Shown in pieces: positions 1 to 5,009 of a DNA stretch of 5,009 nt. Every line of letters starts with the position of its first letter. The first letter of the stretch is position 1. Source of the stretch: Nitrososphaerota archaeon (lineage in GTDB: Archaea > Thermoproteota > Nitrososphaeria > Nitrososphaerales > JACPRH01). The DNA is taken from positions 1 through 5,009 of the forward strand of contig JARPAQ010000189.1 of assembly GCA_029460375.1 (NCBI GenBank), given 5' to 3'. The notes under the pieces were generated by a model. The model ran no database searches, had not been told where the DNA came from, and saw only the letters and a program-made list of their open reading frames with translations. Both the position numbers and the translations under genes were made by a program.

Positions 1-78
1 CACACACAACGGAGTTAAAAAGGAGTTTCATATTTTTTAATACCTAATAAAACTAAAGATGGTATTGAGATTTAATAA

Positions 79-627
79 ATGGTAAAAAAAGGATATTTAT
101 CAAAACACAGAATTGTAATGAATAAGATTAAAGAAGACATCATCTATTTTGGAATTCCCGCGATAATAGTTTTTGCCAGTGGACTAATAATTAGCTTTAT
201 GGATAAAAAGGGATTTGCTAATACTTTATCGAACCTGATTACACAACCACAAAACCAGCCGATGTTTTCAATACAAAATATTGTGGGATTAATTCTTCTC
301 ATTTCAGGACTTTCAATTATGATTTTCAGTCAGGCGACACTTCGAAAATCTTACCATTCAACATTAATAATCAGGGAAAATCATAAACTCATAACCCATG
401 GAATATATCGATTCATTCGACATCCAATATATCTGGGAATGATTATAGCTTCTATAGGCATACCTATATTTTCCTTAAATCTTTATGGAGTCTTGGTTAT
501 GTTAATCATGATCCCAGTTTTTTTAAGCAGAATCAGACTCGAGGAGAAAATGTTGACTGAAGCATTTGTAGATGAATACACTAAGTATATTAGGACTACA
601 AAGAAACTGATTCCATTTATTTATTGA
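79..627 (+). CDS. ICMT-like integral membrane methyltransferase
   Basis: This is a 182-residue membrane protein of the isoprenylcysteine carboxyl methyltransferase / phospholipid methyltransferase superfamily. The family signature is GIYRFIRHPIYLG at residues 108-120. The C-terminal block follows, with EEKML at 155-159, tyrosines at 167 and 170, and the ending LIPFIY. In the family these regions form the S-adenosylmethionine pocket. Hydrophobic segments lie near residues 20-40, 65-85 and 116-150, the last probably a helical hairpin. The substrate cannot be read from sequence. Archaea generally lack CaaX protein prenylation, so a lipid or other small isoprenoid is as likely as a protein. The start is uncertain: ATG 79 and the in-frame ATG 118 (residue 14) both fit, and neither has a clear Shine-Dalgarno site. 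A weak TATA-like stretch at 33-42 would suit a short leader before 79. The gene is AT-rich, unlike metG and psmB to its right. Confidence 0.85.
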   Translation: MVKKGYLSKHRIVMNKIKEDIIYFGIPAIIVFASGLIISFMDKKGFANTLSNLITQPQNQPMFSIQNIVGLILLISGLSIMIFSQATLRKSYHSTLIIRENHKLITHGIYRFIRHPIYLGMIIASIGIPIFSLNLYGVLVMLIMIPVFLSRIRLEEKMLTEAFVDEYTKYIRTTKKLIPFIY

Positions 628-756
628 ACATACTTCTGATTGAATTTACTTCCAATGGTAATTAAATTATCTCTCATAACAAACGCAGAAATCAACTTGA
701 AATAAATATAGATGTTCGTATTGAGCAAGCCTAATTAATGATTAAATCTAGATAAT
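628..756. other. AT-rich intergenic stretch, no gene recognised
   Basis: Between the membrane methyltransferase and the hairpin at 757 both strands are broken by frequent stops. The only start-to-stop frames seen are very short, such as 16 codons from ATG 655, and they resemble nothing known to me. I see no tRNA, no tandem repeat and no convincing promoter here. Confidence 0.6.
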
Positions 757-782
757 CTTAGGTAGACTTCGGTCGACCAAAG
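757..782 (+). other. Stem-loop with C(UUCG)G tetraloop
   Basis: Bases 757-767 pair with 772-782 around the loop TTCG at 768-771, closed by C767-G772. Nine of eleven stem positions are Watson-Crick. The two mismatches, A760/A779 and A764/G775, are purine-purine. In RNA, C(UUCG)G is an exceptionally stable tetraloop. The hairpin sits over the expected start region of the RHH remnant. It could be a structured 5' or 3' RNA end, or chance. No U-tract follows directly, so it is not a bacterial-style terminator. Confidence 0.45.
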
Positions 783-892
783 TAGTATCAACTAAGCTTT
801 CTAACGCTGAACATGAGGCTTTGCTAGAAATGGTTAGCGTTAGAGGTCAAACTATCTCTGAGTTTGTGCGGGATAATATTATCAAATTCATC
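776..892 (+). pseudogene. Ribbon-helix-helix (CopG/Arc-like) protein remnant, no start codon
   Basis: Reading codons from 776 gives TKVVSTKLS (beta strand), then NAEHEALLEMVSVRG (helix 1), then QTISEFVRDNIIKF (helix 2). This is the order and spacing of a ribbon-helix-helix DNA-binding domain, as in small archaeal CopG-type regulators. The frame has no ATG, GTG or TTG between the upstream stop (TAG 749-751) and the domain. The codon just before the expected TKVVS beginning is TCG, where related proteins would have a start. After helix 2 the frame has no stop of its own. It runs into T-rich sequence and then antisense through the end of the ywbE gene to TAA 989-991, where the residues no longer look like this family. 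I read it as a decayed or recombination-truncated gene. A non-standard start would be the alternative. The domain match is by eye. Confidence 0.55.
800..844. repeat. 9-bp perfect inverted repeat inside the RHH remnant
   Basis: TCTAACGCT at 800-808 is perfectly repeated in inverted orientation as AGCGTTAGA at 836-844. If G809 and G832 are left as bulges, the stem extends inward: AAC 810-812 with GTT 833-835, and AT 813-814 with AT 830-831. This leaves a loop at about 815-829. Both arms lie in the recognisable RHH coding stretch, so the repeat may be a by-product of coding sequence. It may also be structure selected after the gene decayed. Confidence 0.5.
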
Positions 893-894
893 TC

Positions 895-912
895 TTTTTT
901 TACTTATTTTTT
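895..912 (+). terminator. Candidate oligo-T terminator for + strand transcripts
   Basis: Two T-runs, seven T at 895-901 and six T at 907-912, lie on the + strand between the RHH remnant and the convergent ywbE gene. Archaeal RNA polymerase terminates at T-rich non-template stretches without needing a hairpin, so this is a reasonable end for rightward transcription from the left-hand genes. The tract overlaps the last codons of ywbE, which is on the opposite strand. Assignment is from composition only. Confidence 0.35.
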
Positions 913-1122
913 GTTGTCAAGGTTTGAACTTACAATCTCCTTAACACGACCGACTACACCATTTTCTAGTATTACTTTTATTCCATAAGGATGTTCGGAG
1001 GAATGAGTTAAAACTTTTTTGACAATCCCCTGAGTTAATTTACCAGTCTTTTGATTTTGTTTTTCTACAATTCTAACCCGAGAACCAACAAGAATATTCC
1101 TTCTAAGATTTACATTATTCAT
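904..1122 (-). CDS. ywbE: YwbE family protein (DUF2196)
   Basis: This 72-residue protein is close to the usual size of the YwbE/DUF2196 family, which occurs in bacteria and in many archaea and has no settled function. The family core is visible: RRNILVGSRVRIVEKQNQKTG at residues 7-27, then KLTQGIVKKVLT at 28-39, the HPYGIKVILENG stretch around 44-55, and VVGRVKEI at 56-63. The QxTGKLTxGIVK and HPxGIKVxLxxGxVGRV patterns are diagnostic. The short beta-rich layout is reminiscent of KOW-like nucleic-acid-binding folds, but binding is inference. ATG at 1122-1120 is the only sensible start, because a TAA interrupts the frame just upstream. No Shine-Dalgarno site lies at normal spacing; the nearest GGTGAG is about 20 bases upstream. 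The gene converges on the RHH remnant and diverges from metG. Confidence 0.85.
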   Translation of the reverse strand: MNNVNLRRNILVGSRVRIVEKQNQKTGKLTQGIVKKVLTHSSEHPYGIKVILENGVVGRVKEIVSSNLDNKK

Positions 1123-1134
1123 ATGAACCAGTTA

Positions 1135-1172
1135 CCCTATACCCTCACCCATATGAACAAAACCCCACCCCC
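1135..1172 (-). other. G-run leader upstream of ywbE (possible G-quadruplex)
   Basis: On the minus strand, just upstream of the ywbE ATG, five G-runs occur: G5 at 1172-1168, G4 at 1166-1163, G3 at 1150-1148, G3 at 1144-1142 and G3 at 1137-1135. Loops between successive runs are 1, 12, 3 and 4 bases. Three or more compact runs plus one long loop could form a G-quadruplex in the leader RNA or in the DNA strand. In an otherwise AT-rich segment this clustering stands out. The 9-base direct repeat CATATGAAC (1120-1128 and 1150-1158) brackets part of it, and its first copy covers the ywbE start codon. Confidence 0.4.
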
Positions 1173-1323
1173 AAAATATTTTTTGTATACCCCTAATTTG
1201 GAGTCTTATTTTGGGTTTGGGCTTACTAGTAAATTGATTGATTTGAAAAGAGTAACAGCAAAAAATGAGAGGTAGGTACGTATTCTGCCGGCACCAATCG
1301 GCTATACCGTCTATTTTCAGGCG

Positions 1324-1338
1324 GCAAAGTTCTTATTA
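1324..1338 (+). promoter_or_regulatory. Candidate BRE/TATA promoter for metG
   Basis: GCAAAG followed by TTCTTATTA resembles an archaeal BRE plus TATA pair, although the TATA part is weak. With usual archaeal spacing of about 25-27 bases, transcription would start close to 1361. That makes the GTG at 1365 nearly leaderless and would explain why no Shine-Dalgarno site is seen. Pattern match by eye only. Confidence 0.3.
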
Positions 1339-1364
1339 CCAAGGCTAGACGACTTTTCCTCAGA

Positions 1365-3419
1365 GTGAGCAGCAGATTCAAAGATAGAAAGGTGGTTGTA
1401 ACAAGCGCCCTCCCGTATGCAAATGGGGAGCTACATCTAGGGCATATAGTCTCCACCTACTTGCCAGCAGACATATTCACACGTTACTGCAGACTGAAAG
1501 GGTATGACGCTGTTCACATCTGTGCAACAGACGACTATGGTACACCTATACTGATACGATCTGAACAGGAAGGCAAGACCCCGGAAGAGTATGTTGAATA
1601 CTGGAACAAGAAGGATCTAGAGGACTTCACCGACCTAGGGATAATCTTCGACTACTTCTACAAGACCAGTTCACAAGAGAACATAGATCTAACCCAGTAC
1701 GTCTTCAGAAGGCTGAGTGAAAACGGCCATATAGATAGAAGAATGGTGCTGCAACCGTACTGTGAAAACGATCGAAAATTCCTACCTGACAGATATGTAA
1801 TAGGCGTCTGCCCTCACTGCGGCGCCACCGACCAATACTCAGACGGATGTGAAAAATGCGGCCGAACATTACAACCCGGCGAGATCAAAAGCCCCAGATG
1901 CGCCATATGCGGAAGGACACCAGTTCAGAAGCAGAGTGAACACTTCTTCTTCAAACTATCAAGTTTCTCACAGCGGCTTAAAACATGGTTGACGGAGAAC
2001 AAGAATCTGCAGAACGAAGTCAAGAACTACGTGCTACGATGGATACAAGACGGGTTGAAGGATTGGGACATAACTCGGGATATACCGTGGGGCGTACCCA
2101 TCCCCCTTCCGGAAGCTGAAGGAAAGGTCTTCTACGGCTGGTTTGACAACCATCTCTGCTACATATCATCCACACTGACCTACTTCAAGAAGAAGCGGAT
2201 AGACGGCAAAGCCTTCTGGAACTCGGCGGAGATATATCACTACATAGGTAAAGACATCGTATACCACCACTACCTATTCCTACCCGCTATGCGGATGGGG
2301 GCTGATGAAGAGTATAAGCTACCTGACTTCATACCCGCCCGAGGACACCTTATGCTTCAGGGCAGCAAGTTCTCCAAAAGCAGAGGGTGGTATGTGAGCC
2401 TAAGAGACTTCTTGAATAACTTCCCAGCAGACTACCTGAGGTACTATCTGGCAACAATAACCCCATACAGCCAGTCCGACGTAAACTTCGACTGGAACGA
2501 CTTCCACGCCAGAATAAACAACGAATTAGTCGCGAATATAGGGAACTTCATACACAGAACCCTGAACTTCTTATCATCCCGACACCACGGAGAAGTCCCC
2601 GCCCCCGAAGAGTACGACGATACCGACCGAGCATTCGAAGATCAGATACTGACCATAAGAGAAAAGGTGGAGAAGCACCTAGAATCGAATGATCTCGACA
2701 GAGCTCTCAAGAAGATTATAGACTTCTCAGCAGCTTGCAACCGTTACTTCCAGCAGCGAGAACCATGGAAAGGAGGTAAAGGGAGCAGAACATGCCTATA
2801 CCTGAGTGTAAACGCAGTGAAAACCATAGCGATACTCCTAGACCCCTACCTAAGCTTCTCCATAGAAGAACTCTGGAGACAACTCAACCAAAAGGAGCCG
2901 AGGACTTGGAACTCAGCGTCACAAATAGATATTGAACCAGGCCATAAAGTCAGCAGACCCAAAATCCTCTTCAGGAAACTCGAAGAAGCAGAAATTCAGA
3001 AGCAGAAGGATAATCTGGTCAAAAGTGAAAGCCGTGATCAAGCATCTAAGGAGAAGTTATTAGCGAGACACCCCTTTAAGAAAGGGGCGAAGTTGACCGA
3101 AGTACCTTTCGAAGAATTCACAAGATTGGACTTCAGAATAGGAAGAGTAGTAGAGGCTGAAAGGCTTGAAGGCTCGAACAAGCTGCTAAAACTCCAGATA
3201 GATATCGGCGGCGAAAGACGGCAATCTATAGCTGGAGTTGCTGAACAATACACTCCTGAAGAGTTGAAGAACCGACTTGTCGCTGTAATCGTAAACCTGA
3301 AGCAGCGGAAGGTCTTCGGGGAAGTATCTGAAGTTATGCTTCTTGCTGCCCTCGACAAAGATAAGATGTCTCTGCTTAATCCTGATAAGGAAGTCTCAGA
3401 GGGAAGTAAAGTAAGCTAA
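1365..3419 (+). CDS. metG: Methionyl-tRNA synthetase with C-terminal tRNA-binding OB domain
   Basis: MetRS is a cytosolic class I enzyme that charges tRNA-Met with methionine using ATP. This 684-residue protein is complete. The Rossmann fold opens with ALPYANGELHLGH, in which the HIGH-type motif HLGH is at 24-27. The connective-peptide zinc knuckles are CPHC 149-152, CEKC 162-165 and CAIC 179-182; C133 may contribute to a second zinc site with the last pair. GLKDWDITRDIPWGVPIP is the conserved stem of the catalytic core. The KMSKS-type loop is KFSKS at 335-339. The helical anticodon-binding domain begins around NELVANIGNF. Residues about 578-680 form an EMAP-II/Trbp111-like OB fold (FTRLDFRIGRVVEAERLEGSNKL, reported here in part, through LLNPDKEV), which grips tRNA and in some archaea is a separate protein. 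GTG 1365 is chosen because it precedes the conserved N-terminus by only eight residues; the frame stays open upstream to TGA 1266-1268, but that stretch has no family resemblance. The gene is on the same strand as psmB but 118 bases away, and probably has its own promoter. Confidence 0.96.
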   Translation: MSSRFKDRKVVVTSALPYANGELHLGHIVSTYLPADIFTRYCRLKGYDAVHICATDDYGTPILIRSEQEGKTPEEYVEYWNKKDLEDFTDLGIIFDYFYKTSSQENIDLTQYVFRRLSENGHIDRRMVLQPYCENDRKFLPDRYVIGVCPHCGATDQYSDGCEKCGRTLQPGEIKSPRCAICGRTPVQKQSEHFFFKLSSFSQRLKTWLTENKNLQNEVKNYVLRWIQDGLKDWDITRDIPWGVPIPLPEAEGKVFYGWFDNHLCYISSTLTYFKKKRIDGKAFWNSAEIYHYIGKDIVYHHYLFLPAMRMGADEEYKLPDFIPARGHLMLQGSKFSKSRGWYVSLRDFLNNFPADYLRYYLATITPYSQSDVNFDWNDFHARINNELVANIGNFIHRTLNFLSSRHHGEVPAPEEYDDTDRAFEDQILTIREKVEKHLESNDLDRALKKIIDFSAACNRYFQQREPWKGGKGSRTCLYLSVNAVKTIAILLDPYLSFSIEELWRQLNQKEPRTWNSASQIDIEPGHKVSRPKILFRKLEEAEIQKQKDNLVKSESRDQASKEKLLARHPFKKGAKLTEVPFEEFTRLDFRIGRVVEAERLEGSNKLLKLQIDIGGERRQSIAGVAEQYTPEELKNRLVAVIVNLKQRKVFGEVSEVMLLAALDKDKMSLLNPDKEVSEGSKVS

Positions 3420-3457
3420 TTATATGAAAATCTTAATCTTTTGGAAATATCAATTGT

Positions 3458-3475
3458 GGGAAATGTATTTAAATA
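3458..3475 (+). promoter_or_regulatory. BRE/TATA promoter of psmB-aCPSF1
   Basis: The stretch GGAAAT followed by TATTTAAATA (TATA core TTTAAATA at 3468-3475) is a good archaeal BRE/TATA match in the gap between metG and psmB. Transcription would be expected to start about 26 bases past the box centre, near 3497. That leaves a leader of roughly 40 bases before the psmB GTG at 3538. A second, weaker TATA-like stretch, TGTATAATCTATA, lies at 3524-3536, too close to that GTG for a leadered start there. Confidence 0.55.
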
Positions 3476-3537
3476 AGGGGCTCTGTTTAATATGTTGAAA
3501 TCGGCGGGAGCTGGTTAACTACCTGTATAATCTATAG

Positions 3538-4209
3538 GTGATAGGCACGTTGTCAGATTTTCAATCAACTAGATCTATGATACATCACGGGACAACTACA
3601 TTAGGAATGGTATGCACCGACGGTATCGTATTGGCTACTGATACCCGGGCGATAGCGGGAGGCTACTTCATAGCCCACAGGTCAGTGAAGAAGATACAGA
3701 GGGTAAGTGATCACTTGGCTATGACTATAGCTGGCGGTGTGGCGGATGCTCAATCGGTCGTGGACACAATCAGGTATTATGCTAACATATATCAGATCGA
3801 GAAGAGGAAATCTATGCCGGTGAAGTCTGCTGCTAGGCTGGCTTCAAACATATTCTTCTCAGCCCGACTCTTCCCCTATATAGCGGATGTCATTGTAGGC
3901 GGAGTGGACGAGAAGGGTGGAGCTATATACAATGTCGATTTATTCGGCTCGCTTACAGAGGATAAATTCCACTCAACAGGCAGCGGTTCACCAGTGGCGT
4001 TCGGAATACTTGAAAGTGAGTATAAAGAAGGATTGACCATCAAGAAAGCTATCCCGATCGCTGCTAAGGCGATTAATGCGGCTATTCAGAGGAACGCAGG
4101 TACAGGTGACAGTTTCGATGTTGCAGTGATAACTAAAGACGGTTACAGGGAGCTTTCAAAGGAAGAGAAGGATGCTGTCTTGAAGAAGATTAGTGGTACG
4201 CGTAGTTGA
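3538..4209 (+). CDS. psmB: 20S proteasome beta subunit, self-processed Thr protease
   Basis: The beta subunit forms the two inner heptameric rings of the 20S core particle and carries the proteolytic sites. The precursor is 223 residues. Autocleavage is expected between G18 and T19 in HHGTTTLG, giving an 18-residue propeptide and a 205-residue mature chain. Family catalytic residues are present: the nucleophile Thr1 (T19), Asp17 (D35 in ATDTRA), the Lys33 equivalent in VKK, the Ser129 region STGSGSPVAFG, and Asp166 in GDSFDVAVI. Counting from Thr1, the catalytic-lysine position falls one residue late (34, not 33), because the GGYFIAH turn is one residue longer than in the yeast beta5 and Sulfolobus sequences I recall. 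The GTG start at 3538 is provisional. ATG 3577 (residue 14) would leave only a five-residue propeptide, still compatible with short archaeal propeptides. Neither start has a clear Shine-Dalgarno site. The stop overlaps the proposed start of aCPSF1. Confidence 0.95.
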   Translation: MIGTLSDFQSTRSMIHHGTTTLGMVCTDGIVLATDTRAIAGGYFIAHRSVKKIQRVSDHLAMTIAGGVADAQSVVDTIRYYANIYQIEKRKSMPVKSAARLASNIFFSARLFPYIADVIVGGVDEKGGAIYNVDLFGSLTEDKFHSTGSGSPVAFGILESEYKEGLTIKKAIPIAAKAINAAIQRNAGTGDSFDVAVITKDGYRELSKEEKDAVLKKISGTRS

Positions 4210-5009
4210 CTCAGCAGAGCTCGGTGTCCACCGCCAACCTGGTGGGCACTGTTCTAAGAAGCATACCGAAGGAAGCGGAGATAACCAGAGTAGAATACGA
4301 AGGGCCAAGGATAGCTCTTTACACTAAGAATCCGAGGTTTCTGCAGCAGAACGGGTACATAATTTCAGATATTGTCAACAACATCAAGAAACGTGTAGTT
4401 GTAAGAACCGAGAAGACGATACGCAAGCCTGAAGAAGAAGCGAAAGCTATTATCGAAAAAGCCATACCGGCAGAAGCGGGTTTCAAGAGTATATTCTTCG
4501 ATCCAGCGTTAGGGGAAGCCATAATTGAGGCTCAGTCGCCAAAGATCCTTACTAGAGATAAGGGATTCAGTACAATTGACCTTACAGAAAAGTCCGGTTG
4601 GAAGGTGAAGGTGAAGAAGGCGCCGAATATACCTTCTACAAGCATACAGAACATATACTATGTCTTGCGGGCAGGTGCTGAGGATAGAGAAAAGTTCCTG
4701 AAGGATATCGGTGAAGAAATATTCAGGCACCGAATGCTCTCTGAAAACGATGTAACGATCTTATCTTTAGGTGGTTTCAGACAGGTTGGTCGTTCCTGTA
4801 TTCTTGTGACGACTTCTGAAAGTAAGATACTTCTGGACTGTGGGATACATCCGGGGGTAAAGGAACCGTGGAATGCGTATCCTCGTCTTGACTGGGCTGA
4901 TATAAATCTGGAAGAACTTGATGCGGTTGTTGTTAGCCACGCGCATCTGGATCACACAGGTTTTCTTCCGACTCTGTTCAAGTATGGATACAGAGGCCCG
5001 GTATACTGC
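4206..5009 (+). CDS. fttA: aCPSF1/FttA KH-metallo-beta-lactamase-beta-CASP ribonuclease, 5' part
   Basis: This is the archaeal homologue of CPSF73, an RNase that acts as the general transcription termination factor and in RNA 3'-end cleavage. The gene runs off the right edge, and 268 of the usual roughly 640 residues are present. From TTG 4206, residues about 10-80 form KH-a (IPKEAEITRVEYEGPRIALY, then TKNP). Residues about 80-150 form KH-b, and the metallo-beta-lactamase domain begins near V183 (LSLGGFRQVGRSC). Metal motif 1 is LLDCG with D211, and motif 2 is HAHLDH at 245-250. The rest of the nuclease domain and the beta-CASP domain lie beyond the window. The start is uncertain: TTG 4206 overlaps the psmB stop as TTGA, suggesting translational coupling; GTG 4224 and GTG 4242 are in frame; TAG 4203-4205 closes the frame upstream. 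KH-b lacks the first glycine expected in its GxxG loop (R117-D-K-G120). The adjacency to psmB is, as I recall, also seen in methanogens such as Methanothermobacter. Confidence 0.93.
   Translation, partial: MTQQSSVSTANLVGTVLRSIPKEAEITRVEYEGPRIALYTKNPRFLQQNGYIISDIVNNIKKRVVVRTEKTIRKPEEEAKAIIEKAIPAEAGFKSIFFDPALGEAIIEAQSPKILTRDKGFSTIDLTEKSGWKVKVKKAPNIPSTSIQNIYYVLRAGAEDREKFLKDIGEEIFRHRMLSENDVTILSLGGFRQVGRSCILVTTSESKILLDCGIHPGVKEPWNAYPRLDWADINLEELDAVVVSHAHLDHTGFLPTLFKYGYRGPVYC

Noticed and set aside
1..31. Ten codons open to the left edge on - starting at 31 (MKLLFNSVVC)
   Set aside because: Too short to support a gene at the window edge; several + frames are also open there, so nothing can be decided.
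919..940. GGTTTGAACT-like motif resembling a tRNA T-loop
   Set aside because: It lies inside ywbE, and no acceptor stem, anticodon arm or CCA-side pairing can be built around it on either strand.
1051..1275. Open frame on + crossing the ywbE start and leader
   Set aside because: It is antisense to ywbE at its 5' end, its translation is low-complexity and matches no family, and it is a shadow of the C-rich leader strand.
1269..1364. Extending MetRS upstream in frame to the TGA at 1266-1268
   Set aside because: The extra residues have no MetRS similarity, offer no ATG, and GTG 1365 already sits right before the conserved N-terminus.
1226..1456. Open frame on - covering the metG start region
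   Set aside because: It overlaps the conserved N-terminal codons of metG in antisense and shows no family resemblance.
3038..3358. Open frame on - inside the MetRS OB-fold domain
   Set aside because: It is antisense to strongly conserved coding sequence; the serine- and threonine-rich translation is typical of a reverse-strand shadow.
4319..4955. Three short open frames on - within aCPSF1
   Set aside because: They lie entirely antisense to the recognisable KH and metallo-beta-lactamase coding sequence and resemble no protein.
1..5009. CRISPR array, insertion sequence, defence system or toxin-antitoxin pair
   Set aside because: No regularly spaced repeats, transposase, terminal repeats or nuclease/effector genes were seen. 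The RHH remnant could in principle be an antitoxin, but no partner toxin lies beside it.

Overview
The window is archaeal. It carries an archaeal-type methionyl-tRNA synthetase, a 20S proteasome beta subunit with the Thr-1 nucleophile, and the start of the KH/metallo-beta-lactamase/beta-CASP ribonuclease aCPSF1 (FttA). Candidate promoters look like TATA/BRE elements, and Shine-Dalgarno sites are scarce. The MetRS signatures (FDNHLCY, KFSKS followed by RGWY) and the style of the small ribbon-helix-helix (RHH) remnant suggest the TACK side (Thaumarchaeota, Bathyarchaeia or relatives). That placement is inference from memory of these families, not from a search.

Layout. The left part (1 to about 1265) is AT-rich: hand counts give 14 G+C of 60 at 61-120 and 20 of 60 at 1201-1260. 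It holds small accessory genes: a membrane methyltransferase of the isoprenylcysteine carboxyl methyltransferase (ICMT)-like family (79-627, +), a start-less and probably truncated RHH DNA-binding protein remnant (776-892, +), and a YwbE/DUF2196 gene (904-1122, -). The stretch 628-775 has no recognisable gene. The stretch 1123-1364 has no gene but holds a G-rich leader for ywbE and a possible metG promoter.

The right part (about 1270 to 5009) is richer in G+C (36 of 60 at 1801-1860) and carries conserved housekeeping genes, all on +: metG (1365-3419), a 118-base gap with a good TATA box, psmB (3538-4209), and the 5' part of aCPSF1 (4206 to the window end), whose proposed TTG start overlaps the psmB stop.

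How the genes relate. psmB and aCPSF1 look like one transcription unit joining protein turnover with transcription termination and RNA decay. This neighbourhood recurs in other archaea. metG is probably a separate unit. The AT-rich left end looks like a patchwork or acquired segment next to the core block.

I found no convincing new multi-gene system. The points most worth a second look are the decayed RHH gene with its cluster of hairpins, the loss of the first glycine of the expected GxxG loop in the second KH domain of aCPSF1, and the G-run leader of ywbE.
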